Origin: Patagioenas fasciata
Lineage: Eukaryota > Chordata > Aves > Columbiformes > Columbidae
DNA: 64,000 nucleotides
Direction: 5' to 3'
Assembly (NCBI RefSeq): GCF_037038585.1
Contig: NC_092523.1
Location: forward strand, 50,299,501 to 50,363,500
Shown: piece by piece, positions 10,752 through 24,335 of the stretch
Position numbering within the stretch: position 1 is the stretch's first letter
Layout of the letters: each line of letters starts with the position of its first letter
The notes under the pieces: generated by a model
Seen by the model: the letters and a program-made list of their open reading frames with translations, nothing else
What the model was told of the DNA's origin: nothing
Databases searched by the model: none
Position numbers and translations under genes: made by a program

Positions 10752-12450
10752 GTAGGCGGGCGTGCAGTACGCCAACCATCAACGGACGTTTTTCCCCTCA
10801 AGCCTGTCAGGACGTTGCTCGTCCGTCTTTCCCTCAATAGATGGGAGTAGGCGCGCTTGCGGATGTGTGCGTGTGTGTGGCCACGCGTTTGCTTAGGCAT
10901 CAGTGTGTGAAAAGGTAGGTGCTTTTCTCTAGCTGCGTGTGCGTGCACGTGGTGCTGGGTGCACATCCCTGGGTGCTCGTGGAAAGGTTTCTGCATGGTT
11001 TTCGCTGAGGAATCGTGTGTGTGCACATGGACAAAGAGAAGGCGCAGCAACCGGGTTCCAGCGCCGAAGAAGGCAAAAGGCAAGGTTTCCGGCGCTATCT
11101 CCTTCTCTCCGCAGACCTAGTCGCGCAAAGCAAGCCGCTAAGCCGGCGACCGGCAAGAGAGCTACAACGAAGCATGCCGAACGGAGAAAATAGCAGCAGC
11201 TCATCTGTTCACACCTTGTTTCTGCCATGTGCTTGAACGCCAAGACGTTCGCGCTTCTGTGAGATGAAAGACGTCCTTCTGCATATGTGGTTGCTCACAC
11301 CGGTGCACTTGTTAGTGTATCCATTCAGTCCTGGGCTGCGGGGCATTCAGAAGTGGCTCTGTGGAGACGTCTGCATAGAGGCAGCTGTCAGAACACGCAC
11401 ACTCGATTGTTCACCAAAACATACGCAGACGCGTCCTTAGCCTGTAGATTTGGATGCACAGAGTTCCCTGTGTTCGCAAGAGACAAGGGAATCGCGTCTG
11501 TGCGCACAGAAGCAATAGCGGACCGTTTCCCTCGGAGTGAACGCGAAAGAGCCGTCTATATACTCGCAGACACGCGAACGTGCCTCAATGCGGTCACAGA
11601 GGCAGCAGCTTTTGCACAGATGCTCCTGGTGATTCTGGCACTTTCCAGGCACACTCCTGAAAGTCGCGCACACTGCTGTTCACTCGCTAAACGACCTCTT
11701 GGGAAACACGTCTCCGGTCGACGGACCGCTCAGATTGCTTCTCGTGTAACTGTGAACTGTGTCAGCGCAGGGAATCCGTCTCTGTTGAGCAGATGTCAAT
11801 CCTGCCTCGCTTTTGCTTTGTTGCCTCTACCAAGATGATTTCCCGTTTCTCTCTTCACTGGAGCAGGCAGACACAGCCAACGCACATCAAGTGTCAAGAG
11901 ACACGCTCTGCTGAGCTCAACGCTTGTGCAGATGCACATGTGCGACGAAGTCAACACACGTGCTTGTGGAGAGAAAGAAAGGGACTCCCAGGCGTGTGGA
12001 GCGACGGGGAGAAAGAGCGGGCGCTGAGGAACACAGTTTCAAACAGACTGTCTCCACACAAACAGGCACCTGTCTGCAGGTATCCTAGATCTTGATTCTT
12101 GAACTTGAGGAAACACGCGTCTGAGCAAAACTCCCAAACGCTTCCAGGAAAGACACACGCTCTCCCACAAGCACACAAGTGTTTGCCCTCAGCTATAGAT
12201 CAGGGACAAGCTTGTGAAGAGATGCGCTGCTATTCTTTCGCCTTATGGCATCACGTGTTTCGTTCCTCTTGGAGATCGATTGTTAAACGTCTTTCCTAGG
12301 GCGACTGTGAAGCATTTGCCAGCGGAGGAGAAGTAGCACGGAGCAGCATTCAGTACTGCCTACGAGTGTCTTTGCTACCCTACTAGCGGAGCTCCAAGAA
12401 CAGGCACACATCTTCAGGTACCTTCCAAATGTGGATTCCCCTGCAGCCCC
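10752..12450 (+). repeat. Satellite unit 7 (1699 bp, type B)
   Basis: Type B copy carrying the same full set of diagnostic alleles and both 1-bp insertions as unit 6. Confidence 0.97.
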
Positions 12451-14149
12451 GTAGGCGGGCGTGCAGTACGCCAACCATCAACGGACGTTTTTCCCCTCAA
12501 GCCTGTCAGGACGTTGCTCGTCCGTCTTTCCCTCAATAGATGGGAGTAGGCGCGCTTGCGGATGTGTGCGTGTGTGTGGCCACGCGTTTGCTTAGGCATC
12601 AGTGTGTGAAAAGGTAGGTGCTTTTCTCTAGCTGCGTGTGCGTGCACGTGGTGCTGGGTGCACATCCCTGGGTGCTCGTGGAAAGGTTTCTGCATGGTTT
12701 TCGCTGAGGAATCGTGTGTGTGCACATGGACAAAGAGAAGGCGCAGCAACCGGGTTCCAGCGCCGAAGAAGGCAAAAGGCAAGGTTTCCGGCGCTATCTC
12801 CTTCTCTCCGCAGACCTAGTCGCGCAAAGCAAGCCGCTAAGCCGGCGACCGGCAAGAGAGCTACAACGAAGCATGCCGAACGGAGAAAATAGCAGCAGCT
12901 CATCTGTTCACACCTTGTTTCTGCCATGTGCTTGAACGCCAAGACGTTCGCGCTTCTGTGAGATGAAAGACGTCCTTCTGCATATGTGGTTGCTCACACC
13001 GGTGCACTTGTTAGTGTATCCATTCAGTCCTGGGCTGCGGGGCATTCAGAAGTGGCTCTGTGGAGACGTCTGCATAGAGGCAGCTGTCAGAACACGCACA
13101 CTCGATTGTTCACCAAAACATACGCAGACGCGTCCTTAGCCTGTAGATTTGGATGCACAGAGTTCCCTGTGTTCGCAAGAGACAAGGGAATCGCGTCTGT
13201 GCGCACAGAAGCAATAGCGGACCGTTTCCCTCGGAGTGAACGCGAAAGAGCCGTCTATATACTCGCAGACACGCGAACGTGCCTCAATGCGGTCACAGAG
13301 GCAGCAGCTTTTGCACAGATGCTCCTGGTGATTCTGGCACTTTCCAGGCACACTCCTGAAAGTCGCGCACACTGCTGTTCACTCGCTAAACGACCTCTTG
13401 GGAAACACGTCTCCGGTCGACGGACCGCTCAGATTGCTTCTCGTGTAACTGTGAACTGTGTCAGCGCAGGGAATCCGTCTCTGTTGAGCAGATGTCAATC
13501 CTGCCTCGCTTTTGCTTTGTTGCCTCTACCAAGATGATTTCCCGTTTCTCTCTTCACTGGAGCAGGCAGACACAGCCAACGCACATCAAGTGTCAAGAGA
13601 CACGCTCTGCTGAGCTCAACGCTTGTGCAGATGCACATGTGCGACGAAGTCAACACACGTGCTTGTGGAGAGAAAGAAAGGGACTCCCAGGCGTGTGGAG
13701 CGACGGGGAGAAAGAGCGGGCGCTGAGGAACACAGTTTCAAACAGACTGTCTCCACACAAACAGGCACCTGTCTGCAGGTATCCTAGATCTTGATTCTTG
13801 AACTTGAGGAAACACGCGTCTGAGCAAAACTCCCAAACGCTTCCAGGAAAGACACACGCTCTCCCACAAGCACACAAGTGTTTGCCCTCAGCTATAGATC
13901 AGGGACAAGCTTGTGAAGAGATGCGCTGCTATTCTTTCGCCTTATGGCATCACGTGTTTCGTTCCTCTTGGAGATCGATTGTTAAACGTCTTTCCTAGGG
14001 CGACTGTGAAGCATTTGCCAGCGGAGGAGAAGTAGCACGGAGCAGCATTCAGTACTGCCTACGAGTGTCTTTGCTACCCTACTAGCGGAGCTCCAAGAAC
14101 AGGCACACATCTTCAGGTACCTTCCAAATGTGGATTCCCCTGCAGCCCC
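12451..14149 (+). repeat. Satellite unit 8 (1699 bp, type B)
   Basis: Type B copy, indistinguishable by eye from units 6, 7 and 9. Confidence 0.97.
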
Positions 14150-15848
14150 GTAGGCGGGCGTGCAGTACGCCAACCATCAACGGACGTTTTTCCCCTCAAG
14201 CCTGTCAGGACGTTGCTCGTCCGTCTTTCCCTCAATAGATGGGAGTAGGCGCGCTTGCGGATGTGTGCGTGTGTGTGGCCACGCGTTTGCTTAGGCATCA
14301 GTGTGTGAAAAGGTAGGTGCTTTTCTCTAGCTGCGTGTGCGTGCACGTGGTGCTGGGTGCACATCCCTGGGTGCTCGTGGAAAGGTTTCTGCATGGTTTT
14401 CGCTGAGGAATCGTGTGTGTGCACATGGACAAAGAGAAGGCGCAGCAACCGGGTTCCAGCGCCGAAGAAGGCAAAAGGCAAGGTTTCCGGCGCTATCTCC
14501 TTCTCTCCGCAGACCTAGTCGCGCAAAGCAAGCCGCTAAGCCGGCGACCGGCAAGAGAGCTACAACGAAGCATGCCGAACGGAGAAAATAGCAGCAGCTC
14601 ATCTGTTCACACCTTGTTTCTGCCATGTGCTTGAACGCCAAGACGTTCGCGCTTCTGTGAGATGAAAGACGTCCTTCTGCATATGTGGTTGCTCACACCG
14701 GTGCACTTGTTAGTGTATCCATTCAGTCCTGGGCTGCGGGGCATTCAGAAGTGGCTCTGTGGAGACGTCTGCATAGAGGCAGCTGTCAGAACACGCACAC
14801 TCGATTGTTCACCAAAACATACGCAGACGCGTCCTTAGCCTGTAGATTTGGATGCACAGAGTTCCCTGTGTTCGCAAGAGACAAGGGAATCGCGTCTGTG
14901 CGCACAGAAGCAATAGCGGACCGTTTCCCTCGGAGTGAACGCGAAAGAGCCGTCTATATACTCGCAGACACGCGAACGTGCCTCAATGCGGTCACAGAGG
15001 CAGCAGCTTTTGCACAGATGCTCCTGGTGATTCTGGCACTTTCCAGGCACACTCCTGAAAGTCGCGCACACTGCTGTTCACTCGCTAAACGACCTCTTGG
15101 GAAACACGTCTCCGGTCGACGGACCGCTCAGATTGCTTCTCGTGTAACTGTGAACTGTGTCAGCGCAGGGAATCCGTCTCTGTTGAGCAGATGTCAATCC
15201 TGCCTCGCTTTTGCTTTGTTGCCTCTACCAAGATGATTTCCCGTTTCTCTCTTCACTGGAGCAGGCAGACACAGCCAACGCACATCAAGTGTCAAGAGAC
15301 ACGCTCTGCTGAGCTCAACGCTTGTGCAGATGCACATGTGCGACGAAGTCAACACACGTGCTTGTGGAGAGAAAGAAAGGGACTCCCAGGCGTGTGGAGC
15401 GACGGGGAGAAAGAGCGGGCGCTGAGGAACACAGTTTCAAACAGACTGTCTCCACACAAACAGGCACCTGTCTGCAGGTATCCTAGATCTTGATTCTTGA
15501 ACTTGAGGAAACACGCGTCTGAGCAAAACTCCCAAACGCTTCCAGGAAAGACACACGCTCTCCCACAAGCACACAAGTGTTTGCCCTCAGCTATAGATCA
15601 GGGACAAGCTTGTGAAGAGATGCGCTGCTATTCTTTCGCCTTATGGCATCACGTGTTTCGTTCCTCTTGGAGATCGATTGTTAAACGTCTTTCCTAGGGC
15701 GACTGTGAAGCATTTGCCAGCGGAGGAGAAGTAGCACGGAGCAGCATTCAGTACTGCCTACGAGTGTCTTTGCTACCCTACTAGCGGAGCTCCAAGAACA
15801 GGCACACATCTTCAGGTACCTTCCAAATGTGGATTCCCCTGCAGCCCC
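14150..15848 (+). repeat. Satellite unit 9 (1699 bp, type B)
   Basis: Last of four consecutive type B copies. The run of four implies local amplification of one variant. Confidence 0.97.
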
Positions 15849-17545
15849 GTAGGCGGGCGTGCAGTACGCCAACCATCAACGGACGTTTTTCCCCTCAAGC
15901 CTGTCAGGACGTTGCTCGTCCGTCTTTCCCTCAATAGATGGGAGTAGGCGCGCTTGCGGATGTGTGCGTGTGTGTGGCCACGCGTTTGCTTAGGCATCAG
16001 TGTGTGAAAAGGTAGGTGCTTTTCTCTAGCTGCGTGTGCGTGCACGTGGTGCTGGGTGCACATCCCTGGGTGCTCGTGGAAAGGTTTCTGCATGGTTTTC
16101 GCTGAGGAATCGTGTGTGTGCACATGGACAAAGAGAAGGCGCAGCAACCGGGTTCCAGCGCCGAAGAAGGCAAAAGGCAAGGTTTCCGGCGCTATCTCCT
16201 TCTCTCCGCAGACCTAGTCGCGCAAAGCAAGCCGCTAAGCCGGCGACCGGCAAGAGAGCTACAACGAAGCATGCCGAACGGAGAAAATAGCAGCAGCTCA
16301 TCTGTTCACACCTTGTTTCTGCCATGTGCTTGAACGCCAAGACGTTCGCGCTTCTGTGAGATGAAAGACGTCCTTCTGCATATGTGGTTGCTCACACCGG
16401 TGCACTTGTTAGTGTATCCCTTCAGTCCTGGGCTGCGGGGCATTCAGAAGTGGCTCTGTGGAGACGTCTGCATAGAGGCAGCTGTCAGAACACGCACACT
16501 CGATTGTTCACCAAAACATATGCAGACGCGTCCTTAGCCTGTAGATTTGGATGCACAGAGTTCCCTGTGTTCGCAAGAGACAAGGGAATCGCGTCTGTAC
16601 GCACAGAAGCAATAGCGGACCGTTTCCCTCGGAGTGAACGCGAAGAGCCGTCTATGTACTCGCAGACACGGGAACGTGCCTCAATGCGGTCACAGAGGCA
16701 GCAGCTTTTGCACAGATGCTCTGGTGATTCTGGCACTTTCCAGGCACACTCCTGAAAGCCGCGCACACTGCTGTTCACTCGCTAAACGACCTCTTGGGAA
16801 ACACGTCTCCGGTCGATGGACCGCTCAGATTGCTTCTCGTGTAACTGTGAACTGTGTCAGCGCAGGGAATCCGTCTCTGTTGAGCAGATGTCAATCCTGC
16901 CTCGCTTTTGCTTTGTTGCCTCTACCAAGATGATTTCCCGTTTCTCTCTTCACTGGAGCACGCAGACACAGCCAACGCACATCAAGTGTCAAGAGACACG
17001 CTCTGCTGAGCTCAACGCTTGTGCAGATGCACATGTGCGACGAAGTCAACACACGTGCTTGTGGAGAGAAAGAAAGGGACTCCCAGGCGTGTGGAGCGAC
17101 GGGGAGAAAGAGCGGGCGCTGAGGAACACAGTTTCAAACAGACTGTCTCCACACAAACAGGCACCTGTCTGCAGGTATCCTAGATCTTGATTCTTGAACT
17201 TGAGGAAACACGCGTCTGAGCAAAACTCCCAAACGCTTCCAGGAAAGACACACGCTCTCCCACAAGCACACAAGTGTTTGCCCTCAGCTATAGATCAGGG
17301 ACAAGCTTGTGAAGAGATGCGCTGCTATTCTTTCGCCTTATGGCATCACGTGTTTCGTTCCTCTTGGAGATCGATTGTTAAACGTCTTTCCTAGGGCGAC
17401 TGTGAAGCATTTGCCAGCGGAGGAGAAGTAGCACGGAGCAGCATTCAGTACTGCCTACGAGTGTCTTTGCTACCCTACTAGCGGAGCTCCAAGAACAGGC
17501 ACACATCTTCAGGTACCTTCCAAATGTGGATTCCCCTGCAGCCCC
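15849..17545 (+). repeat. Satellite unit 10 (1697 bp, type A)
   Basis: Standard type A copy separating the type B run from unit 12. Confidence 0.98.
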
Positions 17546-19242
17546 GTAGGCGGGCGTGCAGTACGCCAACCATCAACGGACGTTTTTCCCCTCAAGCCTG
17601 TCAGGACGTTGCTCGTCCGTCTTTCCCTCAATAGATGGGAGTAGGCGCGCTTGCGGATGTGTGCGTGTGTGTGGCCACGCGTTTGCTTAGGCATCAGTGT
17701 GTGAAAAGGTAGGTGCTTTTCTCTAGCTGCGTGTGCGTGCACGTGGTGCTGGGTGCACATCCCTGGGTGCTCGTGGAAAGGTTTCTGCATGGTTTTCGCT
17801 GAGGAATCGTGTGTGTGCACATGGACAAAGAGAAGGCGCAGCAACCGGGTTCCAGCGCCGAAGAAGGCAAAAGGCAAGGTTTCCGGCGCTATCTCCTTCT
17901 CTCCGCAGACCTAGTCGCGCAAAGCAAGCCGCTAAGCCGGCGACCGGCAAGAGAGCTACAACGAAGCATGCCGAACGGAGAAAATAGCAGCAGCTCATCT
18001 GTTCACACCTTGTTTCTGCCATGTGCTTGAACGCCAAGACGTTCGCGCTTCTGTGAGATGAAAGACGTCCTTCTGCATATGTGGTTGCTCACACCGGTGC
18101 ACTTGTTAGTGTATCCCTTCAGTCCTGGGCTGCGGGGCATTCAGAAGTGGCTCTGTGGAGACGTCTGCATAGAGGCAGCTGTCAGAACACGCACACTCGA
18201 TTGTTCACCAAAACATATGCAGACGCGTCCTTAGCCTGTAGATTTGGATGCACAGAGTTCCCTGTGTTCGCAAGAGACAAGGGAATCGCGTCTGTACGCA
18301 CAGAAGCAATAGCGGACCGTTTCCCTCGGAGTGAACGCGAAGAGCCGTCTATGTACTCGCAGACACGGGAACGTGCCTCAATGCGGTCACAGAGGCAGCA
18401 GCTTTTGCACAGATGCTCTGGTGATTCTGGCACTTTCCAGGCACACTCCTGAAAGCCGCGCACACTGCTGTTCACTCGCTAAACGACCTCTTGGGAAACA
18501 CGTCTCCGGTCGATGGACCGCTCAGATTGCTTCTCGTGTAACTGTGAACTGTGTCAGCGCAGGGAATCCGTCTCTGTTGAGCAGATGTCAATCCTGCCTC
18601 GCTTTTGCTTTGTTGCCTCTACCAAGATGATTTCCCGTTTCTCTCTTCACTGGAGCACGCAGACACAGCCAACGCACATCAAGTGTCAAGAGACACGCTC
18701 TGCTGAGCTCAACGCTTGTGCAGATGCACATGTGCGACGAAGTCAACACACGTGCTTGTGGAGAGAAAGAAAGGGACTCCCAGGCGTGTGGAGCGACGGG
18801 GAGAAAGAGCGGGCGCTGAGGAACACAGTTTCAAACAGACTGTCTCCACACAAACAGGCACCTGTCTGCAGGTATCCTAGATCTTGATTCTTGAACTTGA
18901 GGAAACACGCGTCTGAGCAAAACTCCCAAACGCTTCCAGGAAAGACACACGCTCTCCCACAAGCACACAAGTGTTTGCCCTCAGCTATAGATCAGGGACA
19001 AGCTTGTGAAGAGATGCGCTGCTATTCTTTCGCCTTATGGCATCACGTGTTTCGTTCCTCTTGGAGATCGATTGTTAAACGTCTTTCCTAGGGCGACTGT
19101 GAAGCATTTGCCAGCGGAGGAGAAGTAGCACGGAGCAGCATTCAGTACTGCCTACGAGTGTCTTTGCTACCCTACTAGCGGAGCTCCAAGAACAGGCACA
19201 CATCTTCAGGTACCTTCCAAATGTGGATTCCCCTGCAGCCCC
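17546..19242 (+). repeat. Satellite unit 11 (1697 bp, type A)
   Basis: Standard type A copy with no private variant noticed. Confidence 0.98.
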
Positions 19243-20941
19243 GTAGGCGGGCGTGCAGTACGCCAACCATCAACGGACGTTTTTCCCCTCAAGCCTGTCA
19301 GGACGTTGCTCGTCCGTCTTTCCCTCAATAGATGGGAGTAGGCGCGCTTGCGGATGTGTGCGTGTGTGTGGCCACGCGTTTGCTTAGGCATCAGTGTGTG
19401 AAAAGGTAGGTGCTTTTCTCTAGCTGCGTGTGCGTGCACGTGGTGCTGGGTGCACATCCCTGGGTGCTCGTGGAAAGGTTTCTGCATGGTTTTCGCTGAG
19501 GAATCGTGTGTGTGCACATGGACAAAGAGAAGGCGCAGCAACCGGGTTCCAGCGCCGAAGAAGGCAAAAGGCAAGGTTTCCGGCGCTATCTCCTTCTCTC
19601 CGCAGACCTAGTCGCGCAAAGCAAGCCGCTAAGCCGGCGACCGGCAAGAGAGCTACAACGAAGCATGCCGAACGGAGAAAATAGCAGCAGCTCATCTGTT
19701 CACACCTTGTTTCTGCCATGTGCTTGAACGCCAAGACGTTCGCGCTTCTGTGAGATGAAAGACGTCCTTCTGCATATGTGGTTGCTCACACCGGTGCACT
19801 TGTTAGTGTATCCATTCAGTCCTGGGCTGCGGGGCATTCAGAAGTGGCTCTGTGGAGACGTCTGCATAGAGGCAGCTGTCAGAACACGCACACTCGATTG
19901 TTCACCAAAACATACGCAGACGCGTCCTTAGCCTGTAGATTTGGATGCACAGAGTTCCCTGTGTTCGCAAGAGACAAGGGAATCGCGTCTGTGCGCACAG
20001 AAGCAATAGCGGACCGTTTCCCTCGGAGTGAACGCGAAAGAGCCGTCTATATACTCGCAGACACGCGAACGTGCCTCAATGCGGTCACAGAGGCAGCAGC
20101 TTTTGCACAGATGCTCCTGGTGATTCTGGCACTTTCCAGGCACACTCCTGAAAGTCGCGCACACTGCTGTTCACTCGCTAAACGACCTCTTGGGAAACAC
20201 GTCTCCGGTCGACGGACCGCTCAGATTGCTTCTCGTGTAACTGTGAACTGTGTCAGCGCAGGGAATCCGTCTCTGTTGAGCAGATGTCAATCCTGCCTCG
20301 CTTTTGCTTTGTTGCCTCTACCAAGATGATTTCCCGTTTCTCTCTTCACTGGAGCAGGCAGACACAGCCAACGCACATCAAGTGTCAAGAGACACGCTCT
20401 GCTGAGCTCAACGCTTGTGCAGATGCACATGTGCGACGAAGTCAACACACGTGCTTGTGGAGAGAAAGAAAGGGACTCCCAGGCGTGTGGAGCGACGGGG
20501 AGAAAGAGCGGGCGCTGAGGAACACAGTTTCAAACAGACTGTCTCCACACAAACAGGCACCTGTCTGCAGGTATCCTAGATCTTGATTCTTGAACTTGAG
20601 GAAACACGCGTCTGAGCAAAACTCCCAAACGCTTCCAGGAAAGACACACGCTCTCCCACAAGCACACAAGTGTTTGCCCTCAGCTATAGATCAGGGACAA
20701 GCTTGTGAAGAGATGCGCTGCTATTCTTTCGCCTTATGGCATCACGTGTTTCGTTCCTCTTGGAGATCGATTGTTAAACGTCTTTCCTAGGGCGACTGTG
20801 AAGCATTTGCCAGCGGAGGAGAAGTAGCACGGAGCAGCATTCAGTACTGCCTACGAGTGTCTTTGCTACCCTACTAGCGGAGCTCCAAGAACAGGCACAC
20901 ATCTTCAGGTACCTTCCAAATGTGGATTCCCCTGCAGCCCC
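19243..20941 (+). repeat. Satellite unit 12 (1699 bp, type B, isolated)
   Basis: Fifth type B copy, with the full allele set and both insertions. It is separated from units 6-9 by two type A copies, so types A and B are interleaved rather than strictly blocked. Confidence 0.97.
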
Positions 20942-22638
20942 GTAGGCGGGCGTGCAGTACGCCAACCATCAACGGACGTTTTTCCCCTCAAGCCTGTCAG
21001 GACGTTGCTCGTCCGTCTTTCCCTCAATAGATGGGAGTAGGCGCGCTTGCGGATGTGTGCGTGTGTGTGGCCACGCGTTTGCTTAGGCATCAGTGTGTGA
21101 AAAGGTAGGTGCTTTTCTCTAGCTGCGTGTGCGTGCACGTGGTGCTGGGTGCACATCCCTGGGTGCTCGTGGAAAGGTTTCTGCATGGTTTTCGCTGAGG
21201 AATCGTGTGTGTGCACATGGACAAAGAGAAGGCGCAGCAACCGGGTTCCAGCGCCGAAGAAGGCAAAAGGCAAGGTTTCCGGCGCTATCTCCTTCTCTCC
21301 GCAGACCTAGTCGCGCAAAGCAAGCCGCTAAGCCGGCGACCGGCAAGAGAGCTACAACGAAGCATGCCGAACGGAGAAAATAGCAGCAGCTCATCTGTTC
21401 ACACCTTGTTTCTGCCATGTGCTTGAACGCCAAGACGTTCGCGCTTCTGTGAGATGAAAGACGTCCTTCTGCATATGTGGTTGCTCACACCGGTGCACTT
21501 GTTAGTGTATCCCTTCAGTCCTGGGCTGCGGGGCATTCAGAAGTGGCTCTGTGGAGACGTCTGCATAGAGGCAGCTGTCAGAACACGCACACTCGATTGT
21601 TCACCAAAACATATGCAGACGCGTCCTTAGCCTGTAGATTTGGATGCACAGAGTTCCCTGTGTTCGCAAGAGACAAGGGAATCGCGTCTGTACGCACAGA
21701 AGCAATAGCGGACCGTTTCCCTCGGAGTGAACGCGAAGAGCCGTCTATGTACTCGCAGACACGGGAACGTGCCTCAATGCGGTCACAGAGGCAGCAGCTT
21801 TTGCACAGATGCTCTGGTGATTCTGGCACTTTCCAGGCACACTCCTGAAAGCCGCGCACACTGCTGTTCACTCGCTAAACGACCTCTTGGGAAACACGTC
21901 TCCGGTCGATGGACCGCTCAGATTGCTTCTCGTGTAACTGTGAACTGTGTCAGCGCAGGGAATCCGTCTCTGTTGAGCAGATGTCAATCCTGCCTCGCTT
22001 TTGCTTTGTTGCCTCTACCAAGATGATTTCCCGTTTCTCTCTTCACTGGAGCACGCAGACACAGCCAACGCACATCAAGTGTCAAGAGACACGCTCTGCT
22101 GAGCTCAACGCTTGTGCAGATGCACATGTGCGACGAAGTCAACACACGTGCTTGTGGAGAGAAAGAAAGGGACTCCCAGGCGTGTGGAGCGACGGGGAGA
22201 AAGAGCGGGCGCTGAGGAACACAGTTTCAAACAGACTGTCTCCACACAAACAGGCACCTGTCTGCAGGTATCCTAGATCTTGATTCTTGAACTTGAGGAA
22301 ACACGCGTCTGAGCAAAACTCCCAAACGCTTCCAGGAAAGACACACGCTCTCCCACAAGCACACAAGTGTTTGCCCTCAGCTATAGATCAGGGACAAGCT
22401 TGTGAAGAGATGCGCTGCTATTCTTTCGCCTTATGGCATCACGTGTTTCGTTCCTCTTGGAGATCGATTGTTAAACGTCTTTCCTAGGGCGACTGTGAAG
22501 CATTTGCCAGCGGAGGAGAAGTAGCACGGAGCAGCATTCAGTACTGCCTACGAGTGTCTTTGCTACCCTACTAGCGGAGCTCCAAGAACAGGCACACATC
22601 TTCAGGTACCTTCCAAATGTGGATTCCCCTGCAGCCCC
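20942..22638 (+). repeat. Satellite unit 13 (1697 bp, type A)
   Basis: Standard type A copy. From here to the end of the array every period is exactly 1697 bp. Confidence 0.98.
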
Positions 22639-24335
22639 GTAGGCGGGCGTGCAGTACGCCAACCATCAACGGACGTTTTTCCCCTCAAGCCTGTCAGGAC
22701 GTTGCTCGTCCGTCTTTCCCTCAATAGATGGGAGTAGGCGCGCTTGCGGATGTGTGCGTGTGTGTGGCCACGCGTTTGCTTAGGCATCAGTGTGTGAAAA
22801 GGTAGGTGCTTTTCTCTAGCTGCGTGTGCGTGCACGTGGTGCTGGGTGCACATCCCTGGGTGCTCGTGGAAAGGTTTCTGCATGGTTTTCGCTGAGGAAT
22901 CGTGTGTGTGCACATGGACAAAGAGAAGGCGCAGCAACCGGGTTCCAGCGCCGAAGAAGGCAAAAGGCAAGGTTTCCGGCGCTATCTCCTTCTCTCCGCA
23001 GACCTAGTCGCGCAAAGCAAGCCGCTAAGCCGGCGACCGGCAAGAGAGCTACAACGAAGCATGCCGAACGGAGAAAATAGCAGCAGCTCATCTGTTCACA
23101 CCTTGTTTCTGCCATGTGCTTGAACGCCAAGACGTTCGCGCTTCTGTGAGATGAAAGACGTCCTTCTGCATATGTGGTTGCTCACACCGGTGCACTTGTT
23201 AGTGTATCCCTTCAGTCCTGGGCTGCGGGGCATTCAGAAGTGGCTCTGTGGAGACGTCTGCATAGAGGCAGCTGTCAGAACACGCACACTCGATTGTTCA
23301 CCAAAACATATGCAGACGCGTCCTTAGCCTGTAGATTTGGATGCACAGAGTTCCCTGTGTTCGCAAGAGACAAGGGAATCGCGTCTGTACGCACAGAAGC
23401 AATAGCGGACCGTTTCCCTCGGAGTGAACGCGAAGAGCCGTCTATGTACTCGCAGACACGGGAACGTGCCTCAATGCGGTCACAGAGGCAGCAGCTTTTG
23501 CACAGATGCTCTGGTGATTCTGGCACTTTCCAGGCACACTCCTGAAAGCCGCGCACACTGCTGTTCACTCGCTAAACGACCTCTTGGGAAACACGTCTCC
23601 GGTCGATGGACCGCTCAGATTGCTTCTCGTGTAACTGTGAACTGTGTCAGCGCAGGGAATCCGTCTCTGTTGAGCAGATGTCAATCCTGCCTCGCTTTTG
23701 CTTTGTTGCCTCTACCAAGATGATTTCCCGTTTCTCTCTTCACTGGAGCACGCAGACACAGCCAACGCACATCAAGTGTCAAGAGACACGCTCTGCTGAG
23801 CTCAACGCTTGTGCAGATGCACATGTGCGACGAAGTCAACACACGTGCTTGTGGAGAGAAAGAAAGGGACTCCCAGGCGTGTGGAGCGACGGGGAGAAAG
23901 AGCGGGCGCTGAGGAACACAGTTTCAAACAGACTGTCTCCACACAAACAGGCACCTGTCTGCAGGTATCCTAGATCTTGATTCTTGAACTTGAGGAAACA
24001 CGCGTCTGAGCAAAACTCCCAAACGCTTCCAGGAAAGACACACGCTCTCCCACAAGCACACAAGTGTTTGCCCTCAGCTATAGATCAGGGACAAGCTTGT
24101 GAAGAGATGCGCTGCTATTCTTTCGCCTTATGGCATCACGTGTTTCGTTCCTCTTGGAGATCGATTGTTAAACGTCTTTCCTAGGGCGACTGTGAAGCAT
24201 TTGCCAGCGGAGGAGAAGTAGCACGGAGCAGCATTCAGTACTGCCTACGAGTGTCTTTGCTACCCTACTAGCGGAGCTCCAAGAACAGGCACACATCTTC
24301 AGGTACCTTCCAAATGTGGATTCCCCTGCAGCCCC
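22639..24335 (+). repeat. Satellite unit 14 (1697 bp, type A)
   Basis: Standard type A copy with no private variant noticed. Confidence 0.98.
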
